Below are positions 63,119 through 64,000 of a stretch of 64,000 nt of DNA, in pieces. Source of the stretch: Symbiodinium natans (Eukaryota; Sar; Dinophyceae; Suessiales; Symbiodiniaceae); the NCBI GenBank assembly GCA_905221605.1, contig CAJNDS010000192.1, forward strand, positions 62,001-126,000. Reading direction: 5' to 3'. Below the pieces are notes generated by a model. That model worked only from the letters and a program-made list of their open reading frames with translations. It was not told where the DNA came from and ran no database searches. Position 1 is the first letter of the stretch; each line of letters begins with the position of its first letter. The position numbers and the translations under genes were made by a program.

Positions 63119-64000
63119 CTGCGCAGACGACCGAATCTATTGGACTCTTTGTCTTTTGGAAACGGTACAGGCCTCATGGCCTGGCCGGGCAAGTACCCTT
63201 ATCCGGGGATTCTATAGGATAGCCAAGTTCTGTTTCCTAGGCTTGGCGGCACATAGTTGTAGAACTCCTTGCTGAAACCCAAGGCATTTCCTCTTTGCAG
63301 GGTCTCCCGCACCCGACCCCCCCTCCCCGCGGGCTCGCGCATGCAGGCCAACAAAGGGGCGTAGAGTACCGACATCTTTCTATTCGCGTAATATACATAC
63401 AGAGGAAAGGAGGTTGAAAGTTCATGGCCGTAAGAAACTATACGTATTGCAAGTTATGCTTGGCGCAGGACGGGTATTGGAATTGCGAAAGTACTTCAAT
63501 GGGCAAGATCTGATATGTTTGATCCTTAAGGGGGTTGTCGGTGAAGCAAGGGTTTTGCAGACAGCTTCGCCTCTTAGGGGGTTGTCGGACAAGAAAGGGT
63601 ATTGCAGATACCTTGGTGTTCTAATTGTGGTTACGGGGTTGCCGGTGCTGCAATCAACAGCGTATCCTGAAGCCGAGTGTGGTGTAGGTATGTGAATGCA
63701 GCTTGCAGCTATCTCAAGTGTTTCCAGTCACGTCGAAAACAAACGCACTTTGGCGAGTTTCCCCCCACCCCCGAGAACAGCGTGACCTTCTTGAAAAGCA
63801 GGTTTGTGGAAAGCCAAGTTCTGGTTCCTAGGCTTGGCGGCACGTAGTGCCAGAACCCTCCCACAAGGTGGGAAAGTCCTTGGTCCTTGCTGAAACCCAA
63901 GGCATATCCTCCTCGCAGGGTCTCCCGCACCCGACCCCCCCTCCCCCGCGGGCTCGCGCATGCAGGCCAACAAAGGGGCGTAGAGCACCGACATTTTTCT
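63119..64000 (-). other. Start of a long cassette intron of copy 3
   Basis: Homologous to the beginning of the 10.5-kb intron. From about 63,800 the sequence repeats 63,215-63,390 (CCTAGGCTTGGCGGCAC...), so a second truncated unit begins before the window ends. Confidence 0.7.
63520..63675. repeat. G-rich triple repeat
   Basis: Same module as at 10.9 kb; the third unit is shortened (TTACGGGGTTGCCGG). Confidence 0.8.

Noticed and set aside
1-64000. Dinoflagellate spliced-leader relics (GTAGCCATTTTGGCTCAAG)
   Set aside because: Scanned by eye on both strands; no convincing match, so retroposed origin of the copies is not supported. They also contain introns.
1-64000. CRISPR arrays, bacterial operons, tRNA or rRNA genes
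   Set aside because: None seen. The direct repeats present are telomere-like, microsatellite or duplicated intron sequence.

Overview
The window looks like nuclear DNA of a dinoflagellate, probably of the Symbiodinium/Suessiales kind. The evidence is indirect but consistent: introns that mostly begin with GC or GA instead of GT, almost always inside an AG^G...AG^G frame; plant-type TTTAGGG telomere-like repeats scattered inside the sequence; genes that all point the same way; and an N-terminal domain (SHSWESREIPD ... FVDYICLYQF ... RGWCRAEVQWS) that I recognise as typical of dinoflagellate leucine-rich-repeat (LRR) proteins. No bacterial operons, rRNA or tRNA genes were recognised. Few long open frames exist because the coding sequence is chopped into very short exons.

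All recognisable coding sequence lies on the minus strand and belongs to three tandem copies of one multi-exon gene. Copy 1 runs from about 23,336 down to 5,198 (28 exons recognised, about 880 codons), copy 2 from 47,249 down to 35,053 (20 exons, about 716 codons), and copy 3 from beyond the right edge down to 57,362 (12 exons seen). Each complete copy has four N-terminal exons, an LRR exon next to them, then a cassette encoding three LRRs in four exons (84, 84, 39 and 45 bp), present four times in copy 1 and twice in copy 2, with one seen in copy 3. Then follow three further LRRs (84, 84, 39+45 bp), two more 84-bp LRR exons, and a 63-bp terminal exon with the stop codon. Exon lengths, phases and the stop are preserved in all copies, which is the main reason for believing the models. 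The initiating exon was not found.

Between copies lie 10-12 kb without a recognised gene. Counting from a terminal exon towards the next N-terminal exon at lower coordinates, these contain a duplicated block with telomere-like repeats (1-5,197; 30,360-35,052; 52,340-57,361) and an upstream block (23,600-30,360; 47,520-52,340) with a GA-rich microsatellite and a hairpin-forming GAAAAGTC satellite. The long introns are also duplicated sequence, including a recurrent G-rich triple repeat. The protein is best read as a cytosolic receptor- or scaffold-like LRR protein with a dinoflagellate N-terminal domain that may be TIR-like. Its biological role cannot be read from the sequence.
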